Source: Candidatus Nitrosopumilus salarius BD31
Lineage (GTDB): Archaea > Thermoproteota > Nitrososphaeria > Nitrososphaerales > Nitrosopumilaceae
Assembly (NCBI RefSeq): GCF_000242875.2
Contig: NZ_AEXL02000090.1
Span: 1-64,000 of the forward strand
Reading direction: 5' to 3'
DNA: 64,000 nt
The notes beneath the pieces were generated by a model. The model was not told the DNA's origin. It saw only the letters and a program-made list of their open reading frames with translations, and made no database searches. The position numbers and the translations under genes were made by a program. Positions 1 to 6,193 of the stretch are shown piece by piece (position 1 is the stretch's first letter; each line of letters begins with the position of its first letter).

Positions 1-152
1 CAACTGGTGCCACAGGAGCAACTGGTGCCACAGGAGCAACTGGTGCCACAGGAGCAACTGGTGCCACAGGAGCAACTGGTGCCACAGGAGCAACTGGTGC
101 CACAGGAGCAACTGGTGCCACAGGAGCAACTGGTGCCACAGGAGCAACTGGT
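1..152 (+). repeat. 18-bp perfect tandem repeat encoding Gly-Ala-Thr
   Basis: Eight full identical copies of an 18-base unit (caactggtgccacaggag), then 8 bases of a ninth, at the very start of the window; the array continues to the left. In the coding frame each unit gives two Gly-Ala-Thr triplets. Because 18 is divisible by three, changes in copy number would change protein length without breaking the frame. Identity between copies implies recent expansion or homogenisation. Such arrays also collapse easily in assemblies, so the copy number should not be trusted. Confidence 0.95.
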
Positions 153-767
153 CCTGTGCTTTTCTGTGGACTTCCAATCACTGATTATTCTAGTGTTATT
201 ATAGGTACAAATGGCAATGATAATTTGGTCGGTACCAATTCAATTGATTTGATTCTTGGACTTGATGGTGATGATATTATTGAGGGCAAAAACGGAAATG
301 ATTGTTTAATTGGCGGTTCCGGCAATGATACTATCTTTGGTCAACGTGGTTCTGATACAATTTTTGGAAATGATGGTGATGATATTATTGATGGGGGGAG
401 ACAGACTGATACTATAGATGGCGGTTCCGGCAATGATACCATTTTTGGTGATCGTGGCAATGATCTAATTTTTGGTGGTGGTGATGATGATGTGATATTT
501 GGCCAAAAAGGAAATGATACTATCTTTGGCGGTTCCGGCAATGATACTATTTCCGGCAATGATGGATCTGATATTTTGTACGGGGATTCCGGCAATGATA
601 CTATTTCTGGTGATGCAGGTTCTGATGTTATATTTGGACTTGATGGTGATGATCTACTTTTTGGTGGACCTAATGCTGATACTATAGATGGTGGATTTGA
701 TGTAGATGTTTGTATAGGTAATGGTGGGCCTGATACTCTTACTTTTTGTGAAATTAGTATTCCATAA
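3..767 (+). CDS. Collagen-like / RTX calcium-binding repeat protein, C-terminal part (5' end outside window)
   Basis: The reading frame is already open at the left edge. Its first 50 codons read as an uninterrupted Gly-Ala-Thr triplet repeat (collagen-like G-X-Y pattern). After a short linker containing GPVLFCGLP it runs into roughly twelve glycine/aspartate-rich nonapeptide repeats of the [10 protein letters not shown] type, which form a calcium-binding beta-roll in RTX and hemolysin-type proteins. The last 30 residues contain two cysteines and no repeat. No membrane anchor is visible in this part, so the protein is probably secreted or surface-exposed, with the signal sequence upstream. A GTG at 156 could be mistaken for the start, but the same frame continues upstream without a stop. 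Calcium binding is inferred from the repeat; the biological role (adhesion, surface layer, defence) is unknown. Confidence 0.85.
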   Translation, partial: TGATGATGATGATGATGATGATGATGATGATGATGATGATGATGATGATGPVLFCGLPITDYSSVIIGTNGNDNLVGTNSIDLILGLDGDDIIEGKNGNDCLIGGSGNDTIFGQRGSDTIFGNDGDDIIDGGRQTDTIDGGSGNDTIFGDRGNDLIFGGGDDDVIFGQKGNDTIFGGSGNDTISGNDGSDILYGDSGNDTISGDAGSDVIFGLDGDDLLFGGPNADTIDGGFDVDVCIGNGGPDTLTFCEISIP

Positions 768-874
768 TTCTTAACATGTATTATTTTTAATAATTATTTT
801 TAAGACAAATCTCTTACGTTCCGCACCTTTGATGGTGTTTAAAACCCAAAACAGCCGTATACTGCTGTAAACAA

Positions 875-1063
875 ATGTCTAGAACTGTTTCTGCCCGTAT
901 TCCGACAAAACTGCACGAAGAACTAAGGGAACGATGCAATCTTGTCGGGGAATCTATCAATGATTTTGTAACTGCTTGCATTGAAGTGGGTCTGCACAAT
1001 TCATGTGAGTTTGATTTTGGTGATGAATTGATAGATGAAAATGACGAAAAAAAGACAACTTAA
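875..1063 (+). CDS. Small ribbon-helix-helix (CopG/Arc-like) DNA-binding protein
   Basis: 62 residues. The N-terminal stretch SRTVSARIPTKLHEEL has the alternating polar/hydrophobic beta-strand followed by an amphipathic helix, a tight turn (LVGES) and a second helix (INDFVTACIEVG). This is the order of the ribbon-helix-helix fold, in which two chains pair to form a DNA-contacting beta ribbon. The C-terminus is acidic (DELIDENDE). It stands alone, with no toxin-like partner directly downstream, so an antitoxin role is not supported. A transcriptional regulator of the local accessory genes is an inference. Confidence 0.6.
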   Translation: MSRTVSARIPTKLHEELRERCNLVGESINDFVTACIEVGLHNSCEFDFGDELIDENDEKKTT

Positions 1064-1081
1064 AATCTATTGCTAATTTGG

Positions 1082-1133
1082 GTGCTGTTACCTTGGTGGT
1101 TGATATTTCTTCATGTTACCTCTCGGTTGGTGG
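1082..1133 (+). repeat. Dispersed 52-base repeat, copy 1
   Basis: A 52-base segment beginning GTGCTGTTACCTTGGTGG recurs at 3366-3417 with the same length. The first 23 bases differ at one position and the last 19 at three, while a 10-base central spacer is unrelated. Each copy contains an internal direct repeat of the form GTTACC followed closely by GGTTG. The conserved flanks with a free spacer suggest that the two arms matter and the middle does not. I do not recognise the element. Confidence 0.6.
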
Positions 1134-1212
1134 TCTCTGCCTATCATTGGCTACAATCATAGCGTTACTTTGTATTCCATTTGGTTTTGCTGGTGGTGTA
1201 CTTTTTTCAATT

Positions 1213-1398
1213 TCATTTCTTATTCCAAATAAATCTCAAAATACCAATAACACCAAAAACGGCAAAAATGATAGAAGTAATTACAATGACTAACCCAAAT
1301 TCTTTATCTTGCATGTAAACTGCAAGAAGTATCAAACAATATCCTACCACGATAAACGTAATACCCGATAAGATGAAATTGATTATTTCCTTCATCAT
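1213..1398 (-). CDS. Small two-helix membrane protein
   Basis: 61 residues. Two hydrophobic segments (about residues 5-27 and 34-57) are separated by a short polar turn (MQDKEFG), and the tail RFIWNKK is positively charged. The start codon overlaps the stop of the upstream gene (1395-1652) by four bases (ATGA), indicating translational coupling in a two-gene operon. I do not recognise a family. Residence in the cytoplasmic membrane is inferred from hydrophobicity. Confidence 0.5.
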   Translation of the reverse strand: MMKEIINFILSGITFIVVGYCLILLAVYMQDKEFGLVIVITSIIFAVFGVIGILRFIWNKK

Positions 1399-1652
1399 GA
1401 GTTTTGTAAATATGTATAATATGAAAACATAAGATACAGGATCAGGCCAAATACTATTCCAATAATTATGGCTATTTTTTTATCCAATTTCTTTTTAGCT
1501 AGTTTGTAAATACCATATCCAATACCGCCAAAAATTAGCAAAGAAGCTCCTAGTTCGCTCATTATAGTCGGATACATAAACAATAAACCAAAAAAGGCAA
1601 CAATCCCAGCACCTACCAAATACATTACAATAATTCTATTCTTTCTTTCCAC
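1395..1652 (-). CDS. Small membrane protein
   Basis: 85 residues with three hydrophobic stretches: about residues 7-29, 34-50 (glycine-rich, SLLIFGGIGYGIYKL) and 58-80. A lysine cluster, AKKKLDKK, precedes the last one. It is the first gene of a pair with the 61-residue membrane protein, overlapping it by four bases. No family is recognised. The location between a 495-base non-coding region and a regulator fits an accessory gene. Confidence 0.5.
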   Translation of the reverse strand: MERKNRIIVMYLVGAGIVAFFGLLFMYPTIMSELGASLLIFGGIGYGIYKLAKKKLDKKIAIIIGIVFGLILYLMFSYYTYLQNS

Positions 1653-2147
1653 AGACTACTTTTCACAAAAGAAGAAAGTAATAACTCTGATCACTTCCTC
1701 CACAACCTGAAAAAAGGTCAAATGTCAGATAGTGTACGATAAAGTGTCAGATTACAGGCGTGAATTTCAAATTTTAAAATGTTTAAAAATTTAAATGCTG
1801 TGAGTCACCAACTTGGAATAGGTAAAGACTACTGAGGAAGTATGGATCTCGTAGATCTTTATTTTCCCATTTTGAACTAAGAAATCATTTAAACTTCTCA
1901 GTAGTCGTCAACTGTTTGTTTTGTTAATATAAAAACATATGATTGAATTTTATTAAATTTCGAATTTTATATAGAAGTATTATTTTTTTCAAAATACAAA
2001 TTTTAAAAAATAAAACTATCACTTTGATTATTGTTGCAAACTTGTAAACACATTCAAGCACTTGCATTAGTTTTTCTTTGCGTTCTGAATCAGGGTTTTG
2101 GCGGTACCGTACCTTAATTTTTTAATTAGTATGAAATTACTATAATA
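1653..2147. other. 495-base AT-rich region without a supported gene
   Basis: No convincing reading frame on either strand. The region is very AT-rich from about 1920 to 2035 and contains one clear long-range inverted repeat (1827-1906, listed separately). It could hold promoters for the divergent flanking operons (leftward from 1652, rightward from about 2148) or a non-coding RNA. Nothing in the sequence decides this. Confidence 0.5.
1827..1906. repeat. Imperfect inverted repeat, 14-15 bp arms, 51-base loop
   Basis: The left arm GACTACTGAGGAAGT (1827-1841) is the reverse complement of the right arm ACTTCTCAGTAGTC (1893-1906), except for one extra G in the left arm. The enclosed 51 bases contain GATC twice (GATCTCGTAGATC). 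Arms of this length by chance are unlikely in a 500-base region. Possible roles are a hairpin RNA, a mobile-element end pair (a small MITE-like unit) or a protein-binding site. No target-site duplication was identified. Confidence 0.55.
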
Positions 2148-2381
2148 TTGAATAGACCTTTAGTATTGATAATTACAATAGGTTTCATATCGTTTGGTAT
2201 TTTTGGAGTGTTTTCAAATGTTGGTTTTATTGTTGATGGTTATGAAAAACCCGAAGAAATTATTGGAATCGGTTGGGATTATTTGTACGGGATATTTCTA
2301 AGCGGTGTATTAATTGTAGCAGGTAGTGTTGCAATATTTTATCAAATTAGAATGTGGAAAGCAAACAAGTATCTAAAATAG
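2148..2381 (+). CDS. Small two-helix membrane protein
   Basis: 77 residues from a TTG start. A hydrophobic helix (about residues 4-26), a polar loop with FIVDGYEKPEEI, a second helix (about 46-66) and a basic tail (RMWKANKYLK). Sixteen bases downstream begins another small membrane gene of the same size and layout, so the two form an operon and may be distant paralogues. The upstream DNA includes an ATG at 2131 in another frame that resembles the start of the downstream gene, so the true 5' end is uncertain. Function unknown. Confidence 0.45.
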   Translation: MNRPLVLIITIGFISFGIFGVFSNVGFIVDGYEKPEEIIGIGWDYLYGIFLSGVLIVAGSVAIFYQIRMWKANKYLK

Positions 2382-2396
2382 TTCTTTTAAGCCAGT

Positions 2397-2639
2397 ATGA
2401 AATTGTTACAATATCAAATGAAAAAAAATACTACATGGACAGTGTTGATCATATTAACAGTATTCATAGTTGTGGGGATAGTGGGGGAATTTTTCATGAT
2501 TGATAATATTGCTCATATTTGGAATAGAGAGATAGACAATAGATACCACGTTGCATGGACATTTGTAGGCGTAGTATCGTTTCCAGTATTAACAGTGATT
2601 GGAATATCAGGTATGTACCGTTATCAAATAAAAAAATAA
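2397..2639 (+). CDS. Small two-helix membrane protein
   Basis: 80 residues. A short basic N-terminus (MKLLQYQMKKN), a first hydrophobic helix (about 13-33), a loop with charged residues (IWNREIDNRYH), a second helix (about 51-72) and a basic end (RYQIKK). Same size and topology as the preceding gene. No family recognised. Membrane location inferred from hydrophobicity. Confidence 0.45.
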   Translation: MKLLQYQMKKNTTWTVLIILTVFIVVGIVGEFFMIDNIAHIWNREIDNRYHVAWTFVGVVSFPVLTVIGISGMYRYQIKK

Positions 2640-2667
2640 AGATGCTGTTGCCTCTCAGGGCATGAAT

Positions 2668-3015
2668 TCAGTTAGTTTTAGGATCTTGAAACGGATGATC
2701 AATATCAGTATGATTTGATAAAAGTTGACCGCATCTAGAACATCTTTTTTCTGTATCCTTATCACTTATCGGACGTTTTGGATATTCAATATATCTCGGA
2801 CGAAATATGCTTGGTGATTTGTATTTAGGGCAGGTACATTTTTTGCATAACCCTCTACCTTCTTGGGATGTGCTGTGGTATTTACCAACAAGTTCATAGC
2901 CTATCATATGATTTGGTTCAAATTCTTGTTCCCATAAATGATCTTTTTTAAAATGACTGCATGTGCATTTTTTATCATCGCTTACAGTCACGAATTTTCT
3001 ATCAGAGTTTTCCAC
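2668..3015 (-). CDS. Cys/His-rich putative zinc-binding protein
   Basis: 115 residues. Three metal-ligand clusters are visible: CTCSHFKKDH near residue 18, CKKCTCPKY near residue 57, and CSRCGQLLSNH near residue 92. The spacing C-x-C-x-H...H...C-x2-C-x-C followed by C-x2-C...H suggests two zinc sites. A similar Cys/His tail (CKHFSHDH...CLSSDCEC) occurs in the broken gene at 17.6 kb, so this may be a recurring small-protein module here. The gene start overlaps the C-terminal end of a transposase remnant (2988-3125) on the same strand. Function unknown. Confidence 0.55.
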   Translation of the reverse strand: MENSDRKFVTVSDDKKCTCSHFKKDHLWEQEFEPNHMIGYELVGKYHSTSQEGRGLCKKCTCPKYKSPSIFRPRYIEYPKRPISDKDTEKRCSRCGQLLSNHTDIDHPFQDPKTN

Positions 3016-3125
3016 TTATCTTTTCCCTTTATCTCAATCCCACAAGCTTCAGCTGGAGTTCTATTGTCTAAAGCCATGTGAGGACGGACATAATTGTGAT
3101 AAATCTGTGATGCTCTTTGATTCAT
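2988..3125 (-). pseudogene. Transposase C-terminal remnant (DDE integrase-type)
   Basis: Reading the minus strand from 3125 to the stop at 2988 gives 45 residues including YHNYVRPHMALDNRTPAEA and, near the end, KGKDKWKTLIEN. The Y-N-x-x-R-P-H-x-x-L-x-x-x-T-P-A-E-x-x-G-I motif is the conserved C-terminal part of the DDE catalytic domain of IS transposases, and the final NKW/DKW-xxLI-N end is typical of archaeal members. Upstream of about 3130 the similarity stops and the DUF1059 gene begins, so the first three quarters of the transposase are missing. It overlaps the start of the Cys/His gene by 28 bases. Confidence 0.75.
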
Positions 3126-3145
3126 GGAGCATAAAAAAGGATGAA

Positions 3146-3337
3146 TTATGCCTCTTGAATCTTTGATTTGACTTTCTGGATAATTTCGTCTGGAATATCA
3201 GTCATATTATGTTCGTTTTTTGCATGTTCTGATATCTTTTGAAATAATTCATTTTCATCATTTGCAGTAGTAGACCATGCACAACCAGTGACAACATCCC
3301 CACAAGCGAATTTTTTTGTCATAACTGAAATTATCAT
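3146..3337 (-). CDS. DUF1059 small putative metal-binding protein
   Basis: 63 residues from the first ATG, or 58 if translation starts at the internal ATG that gives MTKKFACGDVV. The pattern K-F-A-C-G-D-V-V-x-G-C-x-W, then HAKNEHNMTDIP and a C-terminal I-x-x-K-V-x-x-x-I, matches the DUF1059 family, usually annotated as a small predicted metal-binding protein. The two N-terminal cysteines and the histidines are the likely ligands. The shorter start agrees better with the family. Biological role unknown. Confidence 0.8.
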   Translation of the reverse strand: MIISVMTKKFACGDVVTGCAWSTTANDENELFQKISEHAKNEHNMTDIPDEIIQKVKSKIQEA

Positions 3338-3365
3338 TAGATGTTTTTATGATTATCTACTTGCA

Positions 3366-3417
3366 GTGTTGTTACCTTGGTGGTTGATTGATTGACCTGT
3401 TACCCTTCGGTTGATGG
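3366..3417 (+). repeat. Dispersed 52-base repeat, copy 2
   Basis: Partner of 1082-1133. It begins GTGTTGTTACCTTGGTGG and ends GGTTGATGG; four mismatches over the 42 conserved positions and an unrelated 10-base spacer. This copy lies in the short gap between the leftward DUF1059 gene and a rightward membrane-anchored gene, and does not overlap a supported CDS. That argues the repeat is a DNA or RNA element rather than coding sequence. Confidence 0.6.
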
Positions 3418-3451
3418 GAAGTGTTTTCTTTTACTATGAAATTAAGAAAAC

Positions 3452-3889
3452 ATGCGTATGCTATCCAAAATTCTAATCATTTTTGGATTGATTGTTCTAA
3501 GTTTATCCATCATCTTTGGAGTTCTTTTCATTTCTGAAAACAAAATTCGAATTGGTGTCAATGAACCAACTTATGAGTTGGATCCAAATCAAAAAGACAT
3601 ACTTCCTATTTTACCTACAACTAGGGCAGGGATCCCAGAATATGTTGAATTACTAAGAGAGGCAAAAGAAACAAAAGATATTTCAATTTGTCAAACTCTT
3701 CCAGACCCTCAAAAGAGATACAATGTTTTTGATTATGTAGAAAATACTCCGACTAAAGAACAATGGATTGTTTATTGTAAAACTCTAGTGAATGATAATC
3801 CATCACAATGTGATACAATTCCTATTGAACACACAAACCCAAAACTGCATTATGAATGTAAATCTGTTTTTGGAATATTGGGCAAGTAA
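3452..3889 (+). CDS. Membrane-anchored extracytoplasmic protein with four cysteines
   Basis: 145 residues. One hydrophobic helix near the N-terminus (about residues 5-28), without an obvious signal-peptidase site, should anchor the protein, leaving a 115-residue outer domain. Cysteines occur in ICQTLPDP, VYCKTL, QCDTIP and YECKSV; even spacing in a small outer domain suggests two disulfides. No family recognised. It is flanked by a dispersed repeat and a transposase remnant, consistent with accessory DNA. Confidence 0.55.
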   Translation: MRMLSKILIIFGLIVLSLSIIFGVLFISENKIRIGVNEPTYELDPNQKDILPILPTTRAGIPEYVELLREAKETKDISICQTLPDPQKRYNVFDYVENTPTKEQWIVYCKTLVNDNPSQCDTIPIEHTNPKLHYECKSVFGILGK

Positions 3890-3973
3890 ATCTTCAACCA
3901 ACCAAATACATTTCACCCCTAGTTTGGCTAGTTTCTTTATTTTCTCTTTTTGTTCTGGATTATCGTTATCCAT
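3803..3973 (-). CDS. Possible small protein, convergent overlap
   Basis: 56 residues from an ATG at 3973 that is preceded by GGAG at a good distance for ribosome binding. The first 35 residues (starting MDNDNPEQKEKIKKLAKLG) look like a genuine charged helix. The last 20 overlap the 3' end of the membrane-anchored gene on the opposite strand and look less natural. It may be a real gene whose end was altered by rearrangement, or a chance frame. Confidence 0.25.
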   Translation of the reverse strand: MDNDNPEQKEKIKKLAKLGVKCIWLVEDLLAQYSKNRFTFIMQFWVCVFNRNCITL

Positions 3974-4085
3974 TTGATATCTCCTTGATTTCAATACCGC
4001 AGGCTTCGGTGGGGGTTTTTCCGTCTAATGCCACACAATTACGCATAAAATTATGGTCAATTTGACATGGTTGATAATTACATGG
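3966..4085 (-). pseudogene. Second transposase C-terminal remnant
   Basis: The minus strand down to the stop at 3966 reads HNFMRNCVALDGKTPTEAC followed by GIEIKE. This aligns with the remnant at 2988-3125 (HNYVRPHMALDNRTPAEAC then GIEIKG). The conserved R-P-H has decayed to R-N-C and the last dozen residues differ. It is cut off upstream by the recombinase gene (stop at 4094). Two decayed copies 1 kb apart point to past insertion and deletion here. Confidence 0.65.
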
Positions 4086-4093
4086 AATTTCAA

Positions 4094-5503
4094 TTATTTA
4101 TCGGCAACAGATACTCTTGTTTTAGATATGCTATCTAAAAATTCCTCCAACTCCCCATGATTTTCTCTGAGGTAGTGTTCTAGAAAACCGTCTATGTCTA
4201 TTGTGTTTGAATCTATTTTTGCCATTTGAAGTGCATCTGCCTTGTCAGGATTTTCTTCTGCCCACTGGATTAGTCTCTGCTTCATAGCTTCTGTCATCTT
4301 ATTTTTGGCATCTATTCGTTTTACTTCAAATTTTAGCATGTCAATCTCTCTTTGCTGTCTTTCTAGTTTCTCAATTTTTTCAGTCTTCTTTTTGTTTTCA
4401 TGTCTTAGGCGTTTCTCATTTGATATCGTAAGGTTTGGGATTGCATTGAGATATTCTTCTGCAAGCTCCAAAGTGTGGGTCTTGAAATAATTCCTGTCCA
4501 GTTTTATCAATCCAGTATGTCCCATCATGAACTCTTTTTTGATCAATGATCCTAGTGGTGAATCCCTTGATAGTGATTCCTTGCATGTCTTGTTCCAGAA
4601 TCTTCTAAATCCGTTCATAATTGGAACCTCGTATCTTTTTCCCTTGATTGATTCTCTCAACCCTGCTCTCTTGATGACTCTCTCTACTCTTCTTTTGACC
4701 CCTGTTGTGGTAATTCTTCTAAGCAGAGTTCCCTCTTTTTTGAAGATTGGGTCTTCGGGTTTTGGCACTCTTCCAACTTCTCTAGTCCAGTCTGATTTGT
4801 AATCTATTAGAGCATCATATGCCTCTGGCGTGATAAATGCAGGGTATCCTTCGTTTGTTCCTTGGTAAATTCTAATCATTGCACATGCTACGCTTGCATT
4901 CTCTTCTTCGGATTCTGTAATGTCAAACTTTAGCTGGTCATCTACATGATATACTGGCGTCAAGTCCTGCCAGTTCAAATCAAATCCTCCTGCCCTGATT
5001 CCTGAACTTGCACTGAGTAGGATTATTGCCCTGTCGATGGAACCGTTGGTGAATTTTAACATCTTTTGGATTTCATCTCTACTCCATCCTCTAGAGTCTG
5101 AAACGTTGTTTTGCTCTGGAAATGTTGCATAAACCCTGTTCCAAGAAATCACTACACCTGACATGTCAAAGAGTTTCTTGATTGGCTTGAAGTAATTGTC
5201 AACTGAGCTTGGGTTGAGATATTCAGAGTTTTCTTTTGGTAGTTTGGTTCTCTCTTTGAGTTTGATTGACAAATTGATTAACAGATCACGAATCCAATCG
5301 GGATCTTCTTTTGCAAGTTTAACAAACTGGTTTACTCTGTCTTCAAAATCCCCTTCAAAGAGATCTTCAAAAATATTGCACAATACTTGGCGTAGGGTTC
5401 TGGTGTATTTCTCTCGGGTCTCTTTGGCTTTGATGCCTTGGTGGAATAACTCTAGGGGGCTTTCCTCGCCAATCCTCTGAAATTCTTCTTTTGTTATCTT
5501 CAT
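4094..5503 (-). CDS. Tyrosine recombinase / integrase
   Basis: 469 residues. The C-terminal catalytic domain shows Arg170 in SSGIRAGGF, Arg300 in NGFRRFW (the usual His of the H-x-x-R box is Asn297), His329 in MMGHTGL and the nucleophile Tyr339 in RNYFKTH. The N-terminal 150 residues would be the SAM-like core-binding domain. After Tyr339 there is a long charged tail with a coiled coil (about 365-415), unusual for XerC/D-like enzymes but common in archaeal integrases. The gene begins 46 bases from the 3' end of tRNA-Val, the typical arrangement of an element integrated at a tRNA gene, and should act on that attachment site. No second copy of the tRNA end was seen to the left, so the element is larger than the window or decayed. 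Confidence 0.85.
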   Translation of the reverse strand: MKITKEEFQRIGEESPLELFHQGIKAKETREKYTRTLRQVLCNIFEDLFEGDFEDRVNQFVKLAKEDPDWIRDLLINLSIKLKERTKLPKENSEYLNPSSVDNYFKPIKKLFDMSGVVISWNRVYATFPEQNNVSDSRGWSRDEIQKMLKFTNGSIDRAIILLSASSGIRAGGFDLNWQDLTPVYHVDDQLKFDITESEEENASVACAMIRIYQGTNEGYPAFITPEAYDALIDYKSDWTREVGRVPKPEDPIFKKEGTLLRRITTTGVKRRVERVIKRAGLRESIKGKRYEVPIMNGFRRFWNKTCKESLSRDSPLGSLIKKEFMMGHTGLIKLDRNYFKTHTLELAEEYLNAIPNLTISNEKRLRHENKKKTEKIEKLERQQREIDMLKFEVKRIDAKNKMTEAMKQRLIQWAEENPDKADALQMAKIDSNTIDIDGFLEHYLRENHGELEEFLDSISKTRVSVADK

Positions 5504-5548
5504 TTTCTAATTACTCATGTGGGTGGAACCATAAAAGCACCATGAGAG

Positions 5549-5646
5549 TGGTGGACCGAATGGGATTTGAACCCACGACCTTTGCGGGAAATATTTTCCT
5601 TACGCAGTGTGAGTGCGTCATCCAAACCAAACTAGACGACCGGTCC
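5549..5646 (-). tRNA. tRNA-Val (anticodon CAC), intron-containing, CCA encoded
   Basis: The minus strand folds into a full cloverleaf. Acceptor GGACCGG pairs with TCGGTCC (last pair G-U); D stem GTCT/GGAT; anticodon stem ACGCA/TGCGT with loop CTCACAC (U33 present, anticodon CAC, valine); T arm GTGGG-TTCAAAT-CCCAT. The discriminator A is followed by an encoded CCA. The region between anticodon stem and T arm is 25 bases instead of five. Removing 20 bases (5581-5600) leaves AGGTC, a normal class I variable loop. The integrase gene starts just beyond the 3' end. Confidence 0.9.
5581..5600 (-). other. Non-canonical tRNA intron (20 nt, variable region)
   Basis: The precursor forms a bulge-helix-bulge. 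The 4-bp central helix TGCG:CGCA is followed on the 5' strand by a 3-base bulge TAA and on the 3' strand by a 3-base bulge AAG. The intron-side hairpin is GGAAA-ATA-TTTCC. Cutting after the second base of each bulge, the known rule for archaeal splicing endonuclease, removes exactly 20 bases and restores a normal tRNA. The exon-side helix is only two base pairs, so the motif is relaxed. The position, after base 44, is not the canonical 37/38 site. Confidence 0.8.
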
Positions 5647-5743
5647 AACAAATCTACTAAAAGACGCGTTTTTTTACCTTTAGGTTGAATGAATATATTG
5701 TAATTACCTTGACCTTTTCTACTGATTTTGAAAATAATCAATC

Positions 5744-5992
5744 ATGTCTTTACAAGAATTTGATTCTGTAATGGATAGAATGAAGTTGGCTTTTGAATAT
5801 GCATATAATCTTGGTCAATATGTGGAGGCAGTCAAAGTGCTCTATCAAATAAACGATCAATTGCCTGATGAAATTCAGCTGAATTTTGAAGAACTAGATA
5901 ATCCTGAGATGGCAAAATCATTTATCATTAAATATGAATCAGAATTAAAATCAGCAATTGTAGATTATAGGCAAAGATTAATGAATTTTTAA
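5744..5992 (+). CDS. Small conserved-looking helical protein, unknown function
   Basis: 82 residues, acidic and predicted helical throughout, with no cysteines and no membrane segment. The pattern FEYAYNLGQYVEAVKVLYQI resembles a TPR-like or helical-hairpin arrangement, but one hairpin alone is not enough to call a TPR. It lies between tRNA-Val and eL40 and is convergent with eL40, two bases apart. I do not recognise a family. Confidence 0.55.
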   Translation: MSLQEFDSVMDRMKLAFEYAYNLGQYVEAVKVLYQINDQLPDEIQLNFEELDNPEMAKSFIIKYESELKSAIVDYRQRLMNF

Positions 5993-5994
5993 TT

Positions 5995-6162
5995 TTATTT
6001 CTTGACGCCTAGGTTTCTGTTCTTTAGTCTCAGGTATGGGTTTCTGCATTTTCTGCATCTTGATGCCCCGATATCGTTTCTACATCCACATTTAAAACAG
6101 ATTCTCATTACAAGACGTGCTTGTTGTGCAATTCGTTTCTTTTCTGGGTCTGTAATGGGCAT
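5995..6162 (-). CDS. rpl40e: Ribosomal protein eL40
   Basis: 55 residues. It begins MPITDPEKKRIAQQ and carries one zinc-ribbon, C-x-C in CFKCGC and C-x2-C in CRKCRNPYLR, with a basic tail RLKNRNLGVKK. Size, cysteine pattern and the PYLR motif match archaeal L40e of the large ribosomal subunit, close to the factor-binding centre. Upstream at 6194 is sucD on the same strand, 31 bases away, so the two may be cotranscribed. Confidence 0.9.
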   Translation of the reverse strand: MPITDPEKKRIAQQARLVMRICFKCGCRNDIGASRCRKCRNPYLRLKNRNLGVKK

Positions 6163-6193
6163 TTAACTGTCTCCTGAATCTCTCTCTTTTATT

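Noticed and set aside
1-152. CRISPR-like array
   Set aside because: Units are directly adjacent without spacers, and they encode a regular peptide.
7-204. Open frame of Pro-Gln-Glu-Gln-Leu-Val repeats
   Set aside because: It is the second frame of the 18-bp repeat and ends soon after the array. The Gly-Ala-Thr frame continues into the RTX domain.
341-595. Minus-strand frame rich in Pro and Ser
   Set aside because: Antisense shadow of the RTX repeats.
1078-1293. 71-residue frame beginning GAVTLVVDISS
   Set aside because: Begins inside the dispersed repeat, overlaps the better supported membrane gene on the other strand, and its end is low-complexity Asn/Lys.
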